From an uncultured Bacteroidaceae bacterium (lineage in GTDB: Bacteria; Bacteroidota; Bacteroidia; Bacteroidales; Bacteroidaceae), in the NCBI GenBank assembly GCA_905233285.1, contig CAJODY010000002.1, positions 1 to 64,000 on the forward strand: a stretch of DNA of 64,000 nt, written 5' to 3'. Under the pieces are notes generated by a model. It did not search any database, was not told the DNA's origin, and saw nothing but the letters and a program-made list of their open reading frames with translations. Position 1 is the stretch's first letter, and every line of letters begins with the position of its first letter. Shown here piece after piece: positions 7,987 through 17,467 of the stretch. The position numbers and the translations under genes were made by a program.

Positions 7987-8631
7987 ATGATGGAAGAAGA
8001 AGAATTGAAACGGGCATTTGCTATAATGATAGCGCAAGGGCTGAACCCGCAGCCATTAGAGGAGGACATAGTTGAGTTTGATAATGCTGCACAATGCGGT
8101 GATTTCACTGGGATAGGTGACAGGATGGTGATGATGAAGATTACTTCGTTCATGGTGGTGAAATCCGTTAGGATTCATCGAGTCGATGATAAAACCAATG
8201 AAATAGGATGGCACTGCCCCGATTCAGGGCGGTGCCTTTACTTTTTATCGTATTTTGTTTATGTTGCGGATTTTCTGGAGAATAGAATCCGCCCAGAGGC
8301 TGTCGCCGGGTATCTGGTAGCGGCAGTTGCCTGTAGGAAGGGGTGTGAAACGGGTGACGGCGCTGTCGTCGATGCTGACGGTGCCGCGCTCGGAGAGGAT
8401 GAAGTTCCGGTCGCCTTCGATGGCGTTGATGACGGGAAGGGCATCCCACATCTTCTGACCTGTGTTGCAGTTGCAGCGGAGGTAAACTTGCTTGATGGGG
8501 TTGCGGTCGGTCCACGAGATGTCGGAAATGACCAGTTCGGGACGATATTCGACGCACTGACCCACTTCGCCCGGGGAGAAGATGACATCGACATCGGAGG
8601 GCCAGAGACTGATGAGGGTCTGAGCAAATGA
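7987..8631 (+). CDS. Small hypothetical ORF following the methyltransferase; only the first ~75 codons look genuine
   Basis: MMEEEELKRAFAIMIAQGLNPQPLEEDIVEFDNAAQCGDFTGIGDRMVMMKITSF; ORF then runs through a terminator hairpin (8210-8236) into antisense of the nucleoside hydrolase. Confidence 0.3.
   Translation: MMEEEELKRAFAIMIAQGLNPQPLEEDIVEFDNAAQCGDFTGIGDRMVMMKITSFMVVKSVRIHRVDDKTNEIGWHCPDSGRCLYFLSYFVYVADFLENRIRPEAVAGYLVAAVACRKGCETGDGAVVDADGAALGEDEVPVAFDGVDDGKGIPHLLTCVAVAAEVNLLDGVAVGPRDVGNDQFGTIFDALTHFARGEDDIDIGGPETDEGLSK
8210..8236. terminator. Stem-loop terminator between the methyltransferase region and the convergent nucleoside hydrolase gene
   Basis: GGCACTGCCC-cgattca-GGGCGGTGCC followed by tttacttttt. 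Confidence 0.7.
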
Positions 8632-9282
8632 AATGCCCTGACCGAAATTGTAGCACGCTTCGTTGGCCTTACTGAAGACGCCTCCCTGGATGTAGAGGCA
8701 TTTGACTTTACGGCGTACGAGTTCGACTCCGCTGAGGGGTGAGATGTCGTCGCCCTTGGACTGGAGCAGCTGGGCAAGGCTGCTGACGAAGCCGATGCTT
8801 ATAATGGAAACGGAGCGGTCGGGCTGGGCAACGAGCATGCGTCGGTAGAGCTGCCAGCCGTCTGGCAGTGCATTGTAGTCGGATAGAGTGCGGCTGAAGA
8901 GGAGTTTCCCGCTTTTGTCGGTGTAACGGGGGAGGCTGGTATAGTCTATCCACACTTTGGGGTTCTTGACACCGTTGCGCTCAAGACCGATGGGAAGGTC
9001 GGGGTGGCCGAAGTAGGTGGCCATGACATCGACGCAGGCTGCGTTTTCCGTTCCTTCACGATCGACGATGACTCCGAGCAGCTGACAGCGGTCCTGCTCT
9101 TCGTAGCGGATGAGCATCTCGAGGGCAAAGAGGTCGTCGGTGGAGGAACCGAAGTCGCCGTCGAGGATGACGACGGGGATGTGGGTCGTGTCGCGAGGCG
9201 TTGTCGTTTGCTTACATCCGAGGAGGGAGAGAAGGATGGAGACGCAAAGGAGAAGGGTAAGTGTTGATAGTTTTGTCTTCAT
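8245..9282 (-). CDS. Nucleoside hydrolase lipoprotein (IU_nuc_hydro family)
   Basis: Lipobox LLSLLGC; IPVVILDGDFGSSTDDLFALEML (DxDxxxDD-like motif); overall family match. Confidence 0.85.
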   Translation of the reverse strand: MKTKLSTLTLLLCVSILLSLLGCKQTTTPRDTTHIPVVILDGDFGSSTDDLFALEMLIRYEEQDRCQLLGVIVDREGTENAACVDVMATYFGHPDLPIGLERNGVKNPKVWIDYTSLPRYTDKSGKLLFSRTLSDYNALPDGWQLYRRMLVAQPDRSVSIISIGFVSSLAQLLQSKGDDISPLSGVELVRRKVKCLYIQGGVFSKANEACYNFGQGISFAQTLISLWPSDVDVIFSPGEVGQCVEYRPELVISDISWTDRNPIKQVYLRCNCNTGQKMWDALPVINAIEGDRNFILSERGTVSIDDSAVTRFTPLPTGNCRYQIPGDSLWADSILQKIRNINKIR

Positions 9283-9434
9283 TTTAGATATGTTGGAATT
9301 TTATTTTGCGAAGATACAAAGTTTTTCTTCTTTTCGCAGGAAAGAGATATGTTTTTTTGAAAAATATTGCAAATGTCATTCATATTCTATTACTTTGCAG
9401 TAAAGTCTATAACCAATAACCATTATATAATACT

Positions 9435-10412
9435 ATGAGCAAGATTAAGACTATCGGATTGTTGACCTCGGGCGGTGACGCTCCGGGCATGAATGCCGCT
9501 ATACGTGCCGTGACACGTGCCGGTATTTATAATGATTTCACAGTCAAAGGTATCTATCGTGGCTACGAAGGACTCATCAATGGTGAAATGAAGACGTTGA
9601 CGACAGAGGATGTCAGCGGTATCATCAACCGAGGAGGTACTATCCTGAAGACTGCCCGCTCGATGGAGTTCATGACTCCGGAGGGTATGCAGAAGGCGTA
9701 CGAGACTTGCAAACGTGAGGAGATTGATGCTCTTATAGTCATCGGAGGTAACGGTTCGCTGACCGGTGCCCGCGATTTCGGCATGGAGTTCGACTTCCCT
9801 GTAATCGGCCTGCCGGGTACGATAGATAACGACCTTTATGGTACGGACGCAACCATCGGCTACGACACAACGATGAACACCATCATGGAGTGTGTGGACC
9901 GCATTCGTGATACTGCGAACAGTCACGAGCGCATCTTCTTCGTGGAAGTGATGGGACGCGATGCCGGCTATCTGGCAATGAATGCAGCTCTCGCTTGCGG
10001 TGCCGAGGCGGCTATCGTGCCGGAGGAGGTGACTAACGAGGACCAGTTGGCTGAATTCATGAAGCGCGGTATCCGTAAGTCGAAGAAATCGTGTATCGTA
10101 ATCGTATCGGAGAGTCAGAAGTGTGGCGCTATGTATTATGCTGAACGTGTGAAGAAGGAGTTCCCGGGATTTGACGTACGTGTATCTATCCTTGGTCACC
10201 TGCAGCGCGGTGGAACACCGTCGGCTCGCGACCGTGTGCTGGCAAGCGTACTGGGAGTAGCTGCTATTGAGGCTATCAAGATGGGGCAGCGCAACATGAT
10301 GATTGGAATACACCACAACGATGCTGCCCTCGTGCCCTTCACTGAAGCTATCCGCACGGACAAGTTCTTCGACAAACGATTGCTCGAAGTGCTCAACGAG
10401 TTGAGTATTTAA
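9435..10412 (+). CDS. pfkA: 6-phosphofructokinase
   Basis: [71 protein letters not shown]. Confidence 0.97.
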   Translation: MSKIKTIGLLTSGGDAPGMNAAIRAVTRAGIYNDFTVKGIYRGYEGLINGEMKTLTTEDVSGIINRGGTILKTARSMEFMTPEGMQKAYETCKREEIDALIVIGGNGSLTGARDFGMEFDFPVIGLPGTIDNDLYGTDATIGYDTTMNTIMECVDRIRDTANSHERIFFVEVMGRDAGYLAMNAALACGAEAAIVPEEVTNEDQLAEFMKRGIRKSKKSCIVIVSESQKCGAMYYAERVKKEFPGFDVRVSILGHLQRGGTPSARDRVLASVLGVAAIEAIKMGQRNMMIGIHHNDAALVPFTEAIRTDKFFDKRLLEVLNELSI

Positions 10413-10441
10413 GGAAGGAAACGGAGCACATATACAAAAAG

Positions 10442-10472
10442 AAAGAGGAACTGCCAGGGGCGGTTCCTCTTT
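10442..10472 (+). terminator. Stem-loop terminator after pfkA
   Basis: AAAGAGGAACtGCC-aggg-GCgGTTCCTCTTT. Confidence 0.75.
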
Positions 10473-10496
10473 GCATATAGAGAGTAGGGAAGTGGG

Positions 10497-11507
10497 TTAC
10501 TTGTTGAGTGCGAGTGCTACGTTTACTGCACAAGCTACTGTACATCCTACCATCGGGTTGTTTCCGATGCCGAGGAAGCCCATCATCTCTACGTGTGCCG
10601 GTACGGATGAAGAACCTGCGAACTGTGCATCAGAGTGCATACGTCCGAGGGTGTCGGTCATACCGTAGGATGCAGGACCTGCTGCCATGTTGTCGGGATG
10701 GAGTGTACGACCTGTACCACCACCTGAAGCAACTGAGAAGTATGGCTTGCCTGCAAGTACGCGCTCTTTCTTGTATGTACCTGCTACTGGGTGCTGGAAA
10801 CGTGTCGGGTTGGTTGAGTTACCTGTGATGCTGACATCTACGTTCTCTTTCCAAAGGATTGCAACGCCTTCGCGAACGTCGTCTGCGCCGTAGCAGTTAA
10901 CCTTGGCACGTGGTCCGTCGGAGTATGCCTTTGTCTTCACTACCTTGAGTTCGCCTGTGAAGTAGTCGAACTTTGTCTGTACGTATGTGAAGCCGTTGAT
11001 ACGTGAGATAATCATGGCTGCGTCTTTGCCGAGTCCGTTGAGGATGCAGCGGAGTGGCTTCTGACGTACTTTGTTTGCCATTTCAGCAATCTTGATTGCA
11101 CCTTCTGCTGCTGCGAATGACTCGTGACCTGCGAGGAATGCAAAACACTCAGTCTCTTCGCGGAGAAGACGTGCTGCGAGGTTTCCGTGGCCGATACCTA
11201 CCTTACGGTCGTCAGCTACTGAACCAGGAATACAGAATGCCTGAAGACCGATACCGATTGCCTCGGCTGCGTCAGCTGCGTTCTTGCATCCCTTCTTGAT
11301 TGCGATGGCTGAACCTACTACGTATGCCCATTTTGCATTTTCGAAGCAGATGCGCTGTGTCTCTTCGCATGTCATGTATGGATCGAGACCTGCCTTTTCG
11401 CAAATCTGGTTTGCCTCTTCGATAGAGGAAATGCCGTTTTCGTTGAGAGCAGCGAGAATCTGCTTCATACGACGGTCTTGACTTTCAAATTTTACTTCTC
11501 TAATCAT
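10497..11507 (-). CDS. GGGtGRT family protein
   Basis: Contains ASGGGTGRTLHPDNMAAGPASYGMTDTLGRMHSDAQFAGSSSVPAHVEMMGF. Confidence 0.85.
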   Translation of the reverse strand: MIREVKFESQDRRMKQILAALNENGISSIEEANQICEKAGLDPYMTCEETQRICFENAKWAYVVGSAIAIKKGCKNAADAAEAIGIGLQAFCIPGSVADDRKVGIGHGNLAARLLREETECFAFLAGHESFAAAEGAIKIAEMANKVRQKPLRCILNGLGKDAAMIISRINGFTYVQTKFDYFTGELKVVKTKAYSDGPRAKVNCYGADDVREGVAILWKENVDVSITGNSTNPTRFQHPVAGTYKKERVLAGKPYFSVASGGGTGRTLHPDNMAAGPASYGMTDTLGRMHSDAQFAGSSSVPAHVEMMGFLGIGNNPMVGCTVACAVNVALALNK

Positions 11508-11522
11508 AGTCTGTTTCCTCCT

Positions 11523-12224
11523 TTATTCTTTACGTGGATCAATTGATTTAACAACTCCCTGTTCTGGCTTTGTGCGGCCATAAGTGCCTGTGACACTCTT
11601 GAGTGCTTCGTTGGCATCCATGCCCTTCTTCACTGCTTCCATGAACTTGCCCATGTGAACGTATTCGTAGCCACAAACCTCGTTGTCTGAGTCGAGGAAC
11701 ATCTTTGTGATGTAGCCTTCGGTGAGCTGGAGGTAGCGTGTGCCCTTGAGCTTTGTGCCGTAGAGGGTTCCGCACTGGGATACGAGTCCCTTACCGAGGT
11801 CTTCGAGTCCGGCACCGATGACGAGTCCGCCCTCAGAGAATGCGCTCTGGGTACGTCCGTAAACGATCTGGAGGAAGAGTTCGCGCATTGCTGTGTTGAT
11901 GGCGTCGCAAACGAGGTCGGTGTTGAGTGCTTCGAGGATGGTCTTGCCAGGAAGAATTTCTGATGCCATAGCAGCAGAGTGAGTCATACCTGAACAACCG
12001 ATGGTCTCGACGAGACACTCTTCGATGATGCCTTCCTTCACGTTGAGCGACAACTTGCAGCAACCCTGCTGTGGAGCGCACCAACCGATTCCGTGTGTCA
12101 TACCTGAGATGTCCTTGATCTCTTTTGCCTGAATCCACTTGCCCTCTTCGGGAATTGGAGCCGGTCCGTGGTTAGGGCCTTTGGCAACACAGCACATTTC
12201 TTGTACTTCTTTAGAATAAACCAT
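11523..12224 (-). CDS. NifU-like iron-sulfur cluster assembly scaffold-type protein
   Basis: KLSLNVKEGIIEECLVETIGCSGMTHSAAMASEILPGKTILEAL; paired with the GGGtGRT gene. Confidence 0.8.
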   Translation of the reverse strand: MVYSKEVQEMCCVAKGPNHGPAPIPEEGKWIQAKEIKDISGMTHGIGWCAPQQGCCKLSLNVKEGIIEECLVETIGCSGMTHSAAMASEILPGKTILEALNTDLVCDAINTAMRELFLQIVYGRTQSAFSEGGLVIGAGLEDLGKGLVSQCGTLYGTKLKGTRYLQLTEGYITKMFLDSDNEVCGYEYVHMGKFMEAVKKGMDANEALKSVTGTYGRTKPEQGVVKSIDPRKE

Positions 12225-12302
12225 AAGTCTGAATGTGTTTTTAGTGATTAATAATCAATATCGTAGATACGAATGTTTTGTTGTTTCTGAAAGAATGGAA
12301 AA

Positions 12303-12572
12303 TCAGTCGTCAACGTCGAATTCGATGTCGATAGGCTGGCCTTCCTCGTTGAATTCTACTTTTATTCCGTTGTCGAGCTGTACCTCGTATGTTGTATTGA
12401 AGAGGCTTGACTCCTGCTTTGCATATATGATAACCGCTTCAGGATATGCATTGCCAACATAGGCACGAACCTCTGTCGGCAACTCATCGACAGGCAATAT
12501 CTTCTCGCTATCGCACGACATGAGAAGCGCTGCGCTGAAGAGGACAGTGATAAGGATTTTACAAATTTTCAT
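12303..12572 (-). CDS. Small lipoprotein, PepSY-like (DUF2874-type)
   Basis: Lipobox ALLMSC; LPTEVRAYVGNAYPEAVIIYAKQE...YEVQLDNGIKVEFNEEGQPID. Confidence 0.7.
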   Translation of the reverse strand: MKICKILITVLFSAALLMSCDSEKILPVDELPTEVRAYVGNAYPEAVIIYAKQESSLFNTTYEVQLDNGIKVEFNEEGQPIDIEFDVDD

Positions 12573-12659
12573 ATGTGTCAGTTTTTTCTTAATTAAAATG
12601 TGTCTGCAAAGATATAGAATTAATTTTTTATCTTTTCATTTTTTCATTAATTTATTTAG

Positions 12660-12667
12660 TACCTTTG
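12660..12667 (+). promoter_or_regulatory. Bacteroidetes -7 promoter element TACCTTTG
   Basis: TAnnTTTG match 17 bp before ATG 12685. Confidence 0.5.
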
Positions 12668-12684
12668 CCGAAAATTTTTGTTTG

Positions 12685-13506
12685 ATGAAAAAAATCTATC
12701 CATATCTGACTGTTTTTTTCTGTATTCTGATGTGTTATGCCTGTTCGGAAGGAAATAATCTGCGCAGTATGCAGATAGGCAGGGCTAACGAGGTGCTGAG
12801 GGTAAGTACTGCCGAGCTGAAGGAGCTGCCAGAGGAGTTTGCCAGACCGGATGATGATGAAGAATTGGTATTCGACATGAGTGTGACAGTCGATTCGCTG
12901 CAGTTTGGCGAACAGACTGATTCGCTAGCCTGTACGCTGATAAATAAGTGTATCATCACTCAGTTGCTCGGACAGCCGTCGTATATGACTGTGTCGGAGG
13001 CTATAAGCGGCTTTATAGAGGAGAAAAAGAAGGAGTTTACGTATGAGGAGTATATGGTTACATGCTACGATCACGTAACGGGTACTGTTGATTTGGGACT
13101 GAAGGATGTAATCAATTATACGTTCAGGGAGGATTACTACGGTGGCGGTGCTCATCCCACTCAGATGGTGACTATAAAGCGTTTTGACTTGCAAACTGGT
13201 ACACCTATAGAACTATGGGATGTGTTTGAGGATTCCAACTCAGACTCTCTACGCTTGATGCTGACCCGGAAACTGATGAAAGATCAGGGTGTGAACACTC
13301 TTGAAGAACTGAAGGAGAAAGGCTTCCTTGAGATGGTGGATATGTTCATACCGCAGAATTTCTGGCTTGACAAGGACAGCCTGTCGTTTTTCTTCAACCA
13401 GTATGACATTGCTCCGTATGCCTTGGGACAGATTTCGCTTTCGTTTGGTTATAATGAACTGAAGCCGTATCTGAAACCTATGATAGCAGACAGGGTGAAG
13501 GAGTAG
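12685..13506 (+). CDS. Lipoprotein with DUF4163/DUF3298 (RsiV-like) domains
   Basis: Start trimmed to MKKIYPYLTVFFCILMCYAC; TFREDYYGGGAHPTQMVTIKRFDLQTG and C-terminal LSFGYNELKPYLKP. Confidence 0.75.
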   Translation: MKKIYPYLTVFFCILMCYACSEGNNLRSMQIGRANEVLRVSTAELKELPEEFARPDDDEELVFDMSVTVDSLQFGEQTDSLACTLINKCIITQLLGQPSYMTVSEAISGFIEEKKKEFTYEEYMVTCYDHVTGTVDLGLKDVINYTFREDYYGGGAHPTQMVTIKRFDLQTGTPIELWDVFEDSNSDSLRLMLTRKLMKDQGVNTLEELKEKGFLEMVDMFIPQNFWLDKDSLSFFFNQYDIAPYALGQISLSFGYNELKPYLKPMIADRVKE

Positions 13507-13552
13507 TTTACAGTTTACCGTTTACTGTTTACAGTTTACCGTTTACAGTCTG
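13506..13552. repeat. Interspersed GTTTACCGTTTACTG-type repeat
   Basis: gtttacagtttaccgtttactgtttacagtttaccgtttacag. Confidence 0.9.
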
Positions 13553-13554
13553 GT

Positions 13555-13880
13555 TTATTTTTTCAGTATTTTACGTGTGTTTCCGTTTCGGTCGCGGATA
13601 ATGTAGAATCCACGGCTGAGGGTGGGCTGCTGCAGACCTGCGATGTTGTAGATTCCGGCAGTTCCGTTCCACTGGGCTTCGTCGGCTGATGGTTTGTCGG
13701 TAATCTCTGTGGGGATATAAGTCTGCGGAGTGACGAGCAGACGGTTGTCTGCTATTTGCTTCGTTTCGCCACTAGCTATCTGTTTACCTTCGGAGTTGAA
13801 TATGCGTATGTCCTGCACTTCGTCGCTGACGGAGGTCTGGTCGATGGCAAAATCAAAGTCCTGAAATCGTATTTGACTTC
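13555..13880 (-). pseudogene. C-terminal remnant of a secreted protein (sorting-domain-like tail)
   Basis: Frame opens after TGA near 13880 with no start, reads SQIRFQDFDFAIDQTSVSDEVQDIRIFNSEGKQIASG...GIYNIAGLQQPTLSRGFYIIRDRNGNTRKILKK. Confidence 0.5.
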
Positions 13881-13887
13881 AGGACTT
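13856..13887. terminator. 10-bp perfect inverted repeat downstream of clpB (possible terminator)
   Basis: AAGTCCTGAA-n12-TTCAGGACTT. Confidence 0.5.
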
Positions 13888-13928
13888 GAGTGTATCAGTG
13901 GTTTTAATTAAAACTTTTACACCTGCTG

Positions 13929-16017
13929 TTATTTACTTTCAAACGTGAGATTCTCACCATCGGCACTTACTTCAATCTCCTTTTCACGATCGATTTCTCC
14001 ACTCAGCATCTTCTTCGACAGTTCATTGAGCATTTTCTCCTGAATAGCCCGTTTCACAGGCCTTGCTCCGAATTGCGGGTCGAAACCAACTTTGGCTATG
14101 AGGTCGATAGCTGCGTCGTTGACATGGAGTGAGATTCCGTTGTCGGCTACCATCTTGACTACACGGTCGATTTGCAGTTTGACAATCTGACGTATCTCTG
14201 CCTCGCCAAGCGGTGTGAAGTCGATTATCTCGTCAACTCGGTTGAGGAACTCAGGACGGAAGATGTTCATGAGTGATTCGCGTGGTGCATTGCTCGTCAT
14301 GATTATTATGGTGTTCTTGAAGTTTACGGTACGTCCCTTGTTATCGGTGAGTCGTCCGTCGTCAAGTACCTGGAGCAGCACATTGAACACATCGGGATGC
14401 GCTTTCTCTATCTCGTCGAACAGGACTACTGAGTATGGTTTGCGTCGTACGGCTTCGGTCAGCTGTCCGCCTTCCTCATATCCTATATATCCCGGAGGAG
14501 CTCCTACGAGTCGGCTCACCGTATGCTTCTCCTGATATTCTGACATATCGATACGTGTCATCATCGACTCGTCGTCGAAGAGGTAGTCGGCAAGTGCCTT
14601 TGCCAGTTCGGTCTTACCTACACCGGTAGTACCGAGGAAAATGAACGAACCGATAGGACGTTTCGGGTCTTGCAGACCGGCACGGCTACGGCGTACAGCA
14701 TCGCTTACAGCTTTTATGGCTTTATCCTGACCTATAACTCGCTTATGGAGTTCGCTTTCGAGGTTAAGCAGTTTCTTTCGTTCCGACATCTGCATCTTGC
14801 TGACAGGAATGCCGGTCCAACGGCTTACTACGTCGGCTATATCGTCGCTGGTCACTTCTTCCTTCACCATCGCATTGCCGTCCTGAGCTTCTGCCAGTTT
14901 CTGCTGGATGTTTTTTATATCCTCTTCGAGCCGCTGCAGTTTTCCGTAGCGTATCTCTGCTACTTTGGCATAGTCACCCATACGTTCTGCCTTGTCGGCT
15001 TCGAATTTCAGGTTTTCTATCTGCTGCTTGTCCGACTGAATCTGGTTGAGCAGAGCACGTTCGCCTTCCCACTTCTCTTTCTGCTTCTTCTCGTCGGCTT
15101 TCAGAGAGTCGATGATACGGTTCAGTTCGTCGAGTTTCTCTTTGTCGTTTTCACGCTTTATGGCTTCGCGTTCTATCTCCAGCTGTTTGATTCGGCGACT
15201 CAGTTCGTCGAGTGCTTCAGGCACAGAGTCACGTTCCATCCTCAGCTTTGCTGCTGCTTCATCCATAAGGTCGATTGCCTTATCCGGCAGAAAACGTTCG
15301 GTGATGTAACGGTTTGAGAGTTCGACAGCCGAGATGATAGCCTCATCCTTAATCCTCACTTTGTGGTGGTTCTCATATCGCTCCTTCAGTCCACGAAGTA
15401 TTGATATGCTTGACATCACATCCGGTTCGTCAACCATAACAGTCTGGAACCGGCGTTCGAGAGCTTTGTCCTTCTCGAAGTATTTCTGGTATTCGTCAAG
15501 TGTCGTGGCACCGATGCTGCGGAGTTCACCTCGTGCCAATGCTGGTTTGAGGATGTTGGCAGCGTCCATTGCTCCCTGAGTTTGTCCGGCACCTACCAAG
15601 GTATGTATCTCGTCAATAAACAGTATAATCTGTCCGTTGCTCTTCACTACGGCATTGATGACACCCTTCAGACGTTCCTCGAATTCACCCTGATATTTTG
15701 CACCGGCTATCAGTGCACCCATGTCAAGGCTATAGAGTTGTTTATCCTTAAGGTTGTCTGGTACGTCGCCTCGCAGTATTCGTCCTGCCAGTCCTTCGAC
15801 GATGGCGGTCTTACCAGTACCAGGTTCTCCTATCAGTATAGGGTTGTTCTTGGTGCGTCGCGACAGAATCTGCAGTATTCGTCGTATCTCTTCGTCACGA
15901 CCGATTACCGGATCCAGTTTGCCGTTCTTTGCGAGTTCGATAAGGTTGGTAGCATATTTCTCCAGAACCTCACGCTCGTCTTGTGGTTGATTTTGCTGAT
16001 TGTTGTTGAAGTTCGTT
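13929..16017 (-). pseudogene. clpB: ClpB disaggregase lacking N-domain and start codon (5'-truncated/frameshifted)
   Basis: Both AAA+ modules and middle domain present; in-frame TAA at ~16016-16018 followed by [57 protein letters not shown]; first available ATG is at 15722, after the first Walker A. Confidence 0.75.
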
Positions 16018-16069
16018 TAACAATTCTGCCTCGCTTCGCAAACAATCGTTGTTCCACGGCAAAAACAAA

Positions 16070-16104
16070 CGACAAATCGTCACATCTTGCATGACAATTT
16101 GTCG
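16070..16104. terminator. Hairpin between S41 peptidase gene and clpB
   Basis: CGACAAATCGTCA-catcttgca-TGACAATTTGTCG (12/13 paired). Confidence 0.6.
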
Positions 16105-16135
16105 CTATATTGCTAAAAACTAATAACTAAAGAAC

Positions 16136-17467
16136 TTATTCCCCTTCTTGTTCTTCTTCCTCTTCTTCCGGGAAAATAAGGTCGAGTGCAGCCTTGAGCA
16201 GAGTCTCTTCCTCGTCGCCATACTCTTTCATCGAGAGTAGGTAAGTTGAAGAATTTTCGCTTATTGATGATTGTGGAGAGAATGCTCCATACGAATGGTT
16301 TCCTGTAGCATCGGATACATAGCATACGGCAGGGAAGAGTCTGTGACCATAGCCCTCACCTATGAACTCAGTCATCACGTTCTGTCCCTTAGTTTTTTCT
16401 CCGATGAGTATCACATTATCTTCACCCAGAGTGAGTTGCAGAGCCCTGATGAGCCATTCGGCTGCCCCCTGTGTATAGTTGCTTGTAATAATATAAATAC
16501 GTTGCAGCTCCATACTGCCTACCGACGAGTCGTACTTATATATGGTGTTATTGCCGGAGTAGCGGCTGTTCCATTCGGTCTGTGCAAATACTTCCGACTT
16601 CTTGTCGGTAGGCACTATATAGCTTGCCAGACGGTGGCCCATCTCTACAGTACCGTGATTGCAAAGTCGCAAATCGAGAACCATCTCCTGCGGATTGTCT
16701 GCTTTCAGTGCAGTGAGCTTGGTATCCATGTCGTTCAGGAATATATTACTTGCCGACTGTGTCTCATACGGTTGCGGCACTAAGCGCGTAGCCAGCAGAT
16801 ATGCTACGTTTGTTGCGTCCCTGGTTATGGTTTTTGAACATGGGAAAGCAGGTTCCACAATTGTTTTTGAGGGCTGAAGCGTGACCTTTGTAGTGTCTTC
16901 CCAGTAGTATTCACCAGTCTCCAGAGTGCCAAGGTGGTGGAATATGATTTCGTGACTGGTTCCCTCCTTCAGGTTCTTGGTGGCTACCGATGCCGTCATC
17001 CTTGTGCCGTCCACTTCTGAAATGAAGCAGTTGCGATGTAGTCCGGCTTCTGCGGCTGGTGAACCATTTACGACGTATGTCACTCTGGCAAATGTTCTTG
17101 ATGTGGCTTTTGTGGGGTCGGTGATTGTTGTGAAATCCATGCCGTAGGAATCGAGCCGATTGAAATTGCCACGTTCATAGGGGTCGGTCAGTGCGCTGTC
17201 TATCTGACAATACGACCATGAGTCGTTCTGATTGACCGATTTGGTAATAGTCGAGAAAAACTTTGTGAGGGTATAGAAATACGCCTTGTAGTTTTGTTCT
17301 GGAATCAGGTCGCCCCACAGGTATTTATCCCTCATCTGGTTCATCACCCACGTGTTGTGCTCCGTCAGCTCCTCGTATTCATGACTGCGGTCTTCACCCT
17401 TACATGCCAAAAGGAGTAGGGCGGCAAGCACTACTGCGGTCAGATATTTATATGAGATTTTATTCAT
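16136..17467 (-). CDS. S41 family peptidase lipoprotein (PDZ/C-terminal processing-like)
   Basis: Lipobox LLLLAC; NGSPAAEAGLHRNCFISEVDG (PDZ); EMVLDLRLCNHGTVEMGHRLASYI; TSNYTQGAAEWLIRALQ. Confidence 0.8.
   Translation of the reverse strand: MNKISYKYLTAVVLAALLLLACKGEDRSHEYEELTEHNTWVMNQMRDKYLWGDLIPEQNYKAYFYTLTKFFSTITKSVNQNDSWSYCQIDSALTDPYERGNFNRLDSYGMDFTTITDPTKATSRTFARVTYVVNGSPAAEAGLHRNCFISEVDGTRMTASVATKNLKEGTSHEIIFHHLGTLETGEYYWEDTTKVTLQPSKTIVEPAFPCSKTITRDATNVAYLLATRLVPQPYETQSASNIFLNDMDTKLTALKADNPQEMVLDLRLCNHGTVEMGHRLASYIVPTDKKSEVFAQTEWNSRYSGNNTIYKYDSSVGSMELQRIYIITSNYTQGAAEWLIRALQLTLGEDNVILIGEKTKGQNVMTEFIGEGYGHRLFPAVCYVSDATGNHSYGAFSPQSSISENSSTYLLSMKEYGDEEETLLKAALDLIFPEEEEEEQEGE

Noticed and set aside
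5383-8236. Interpretation as a classical type II R-M system with GATC protection
   Set aside because: The nuclease resembles DpnI (cuts methylated DNA), not DpnII/MboI, so the methyltransferase would not protect against it in the ordinary way; left as an open paradox instead.
9423-10316. 297-aa ORF antisense to pfkA
   Set aside because: Fully overlaps an unmistakable phosphofructokinase gene.
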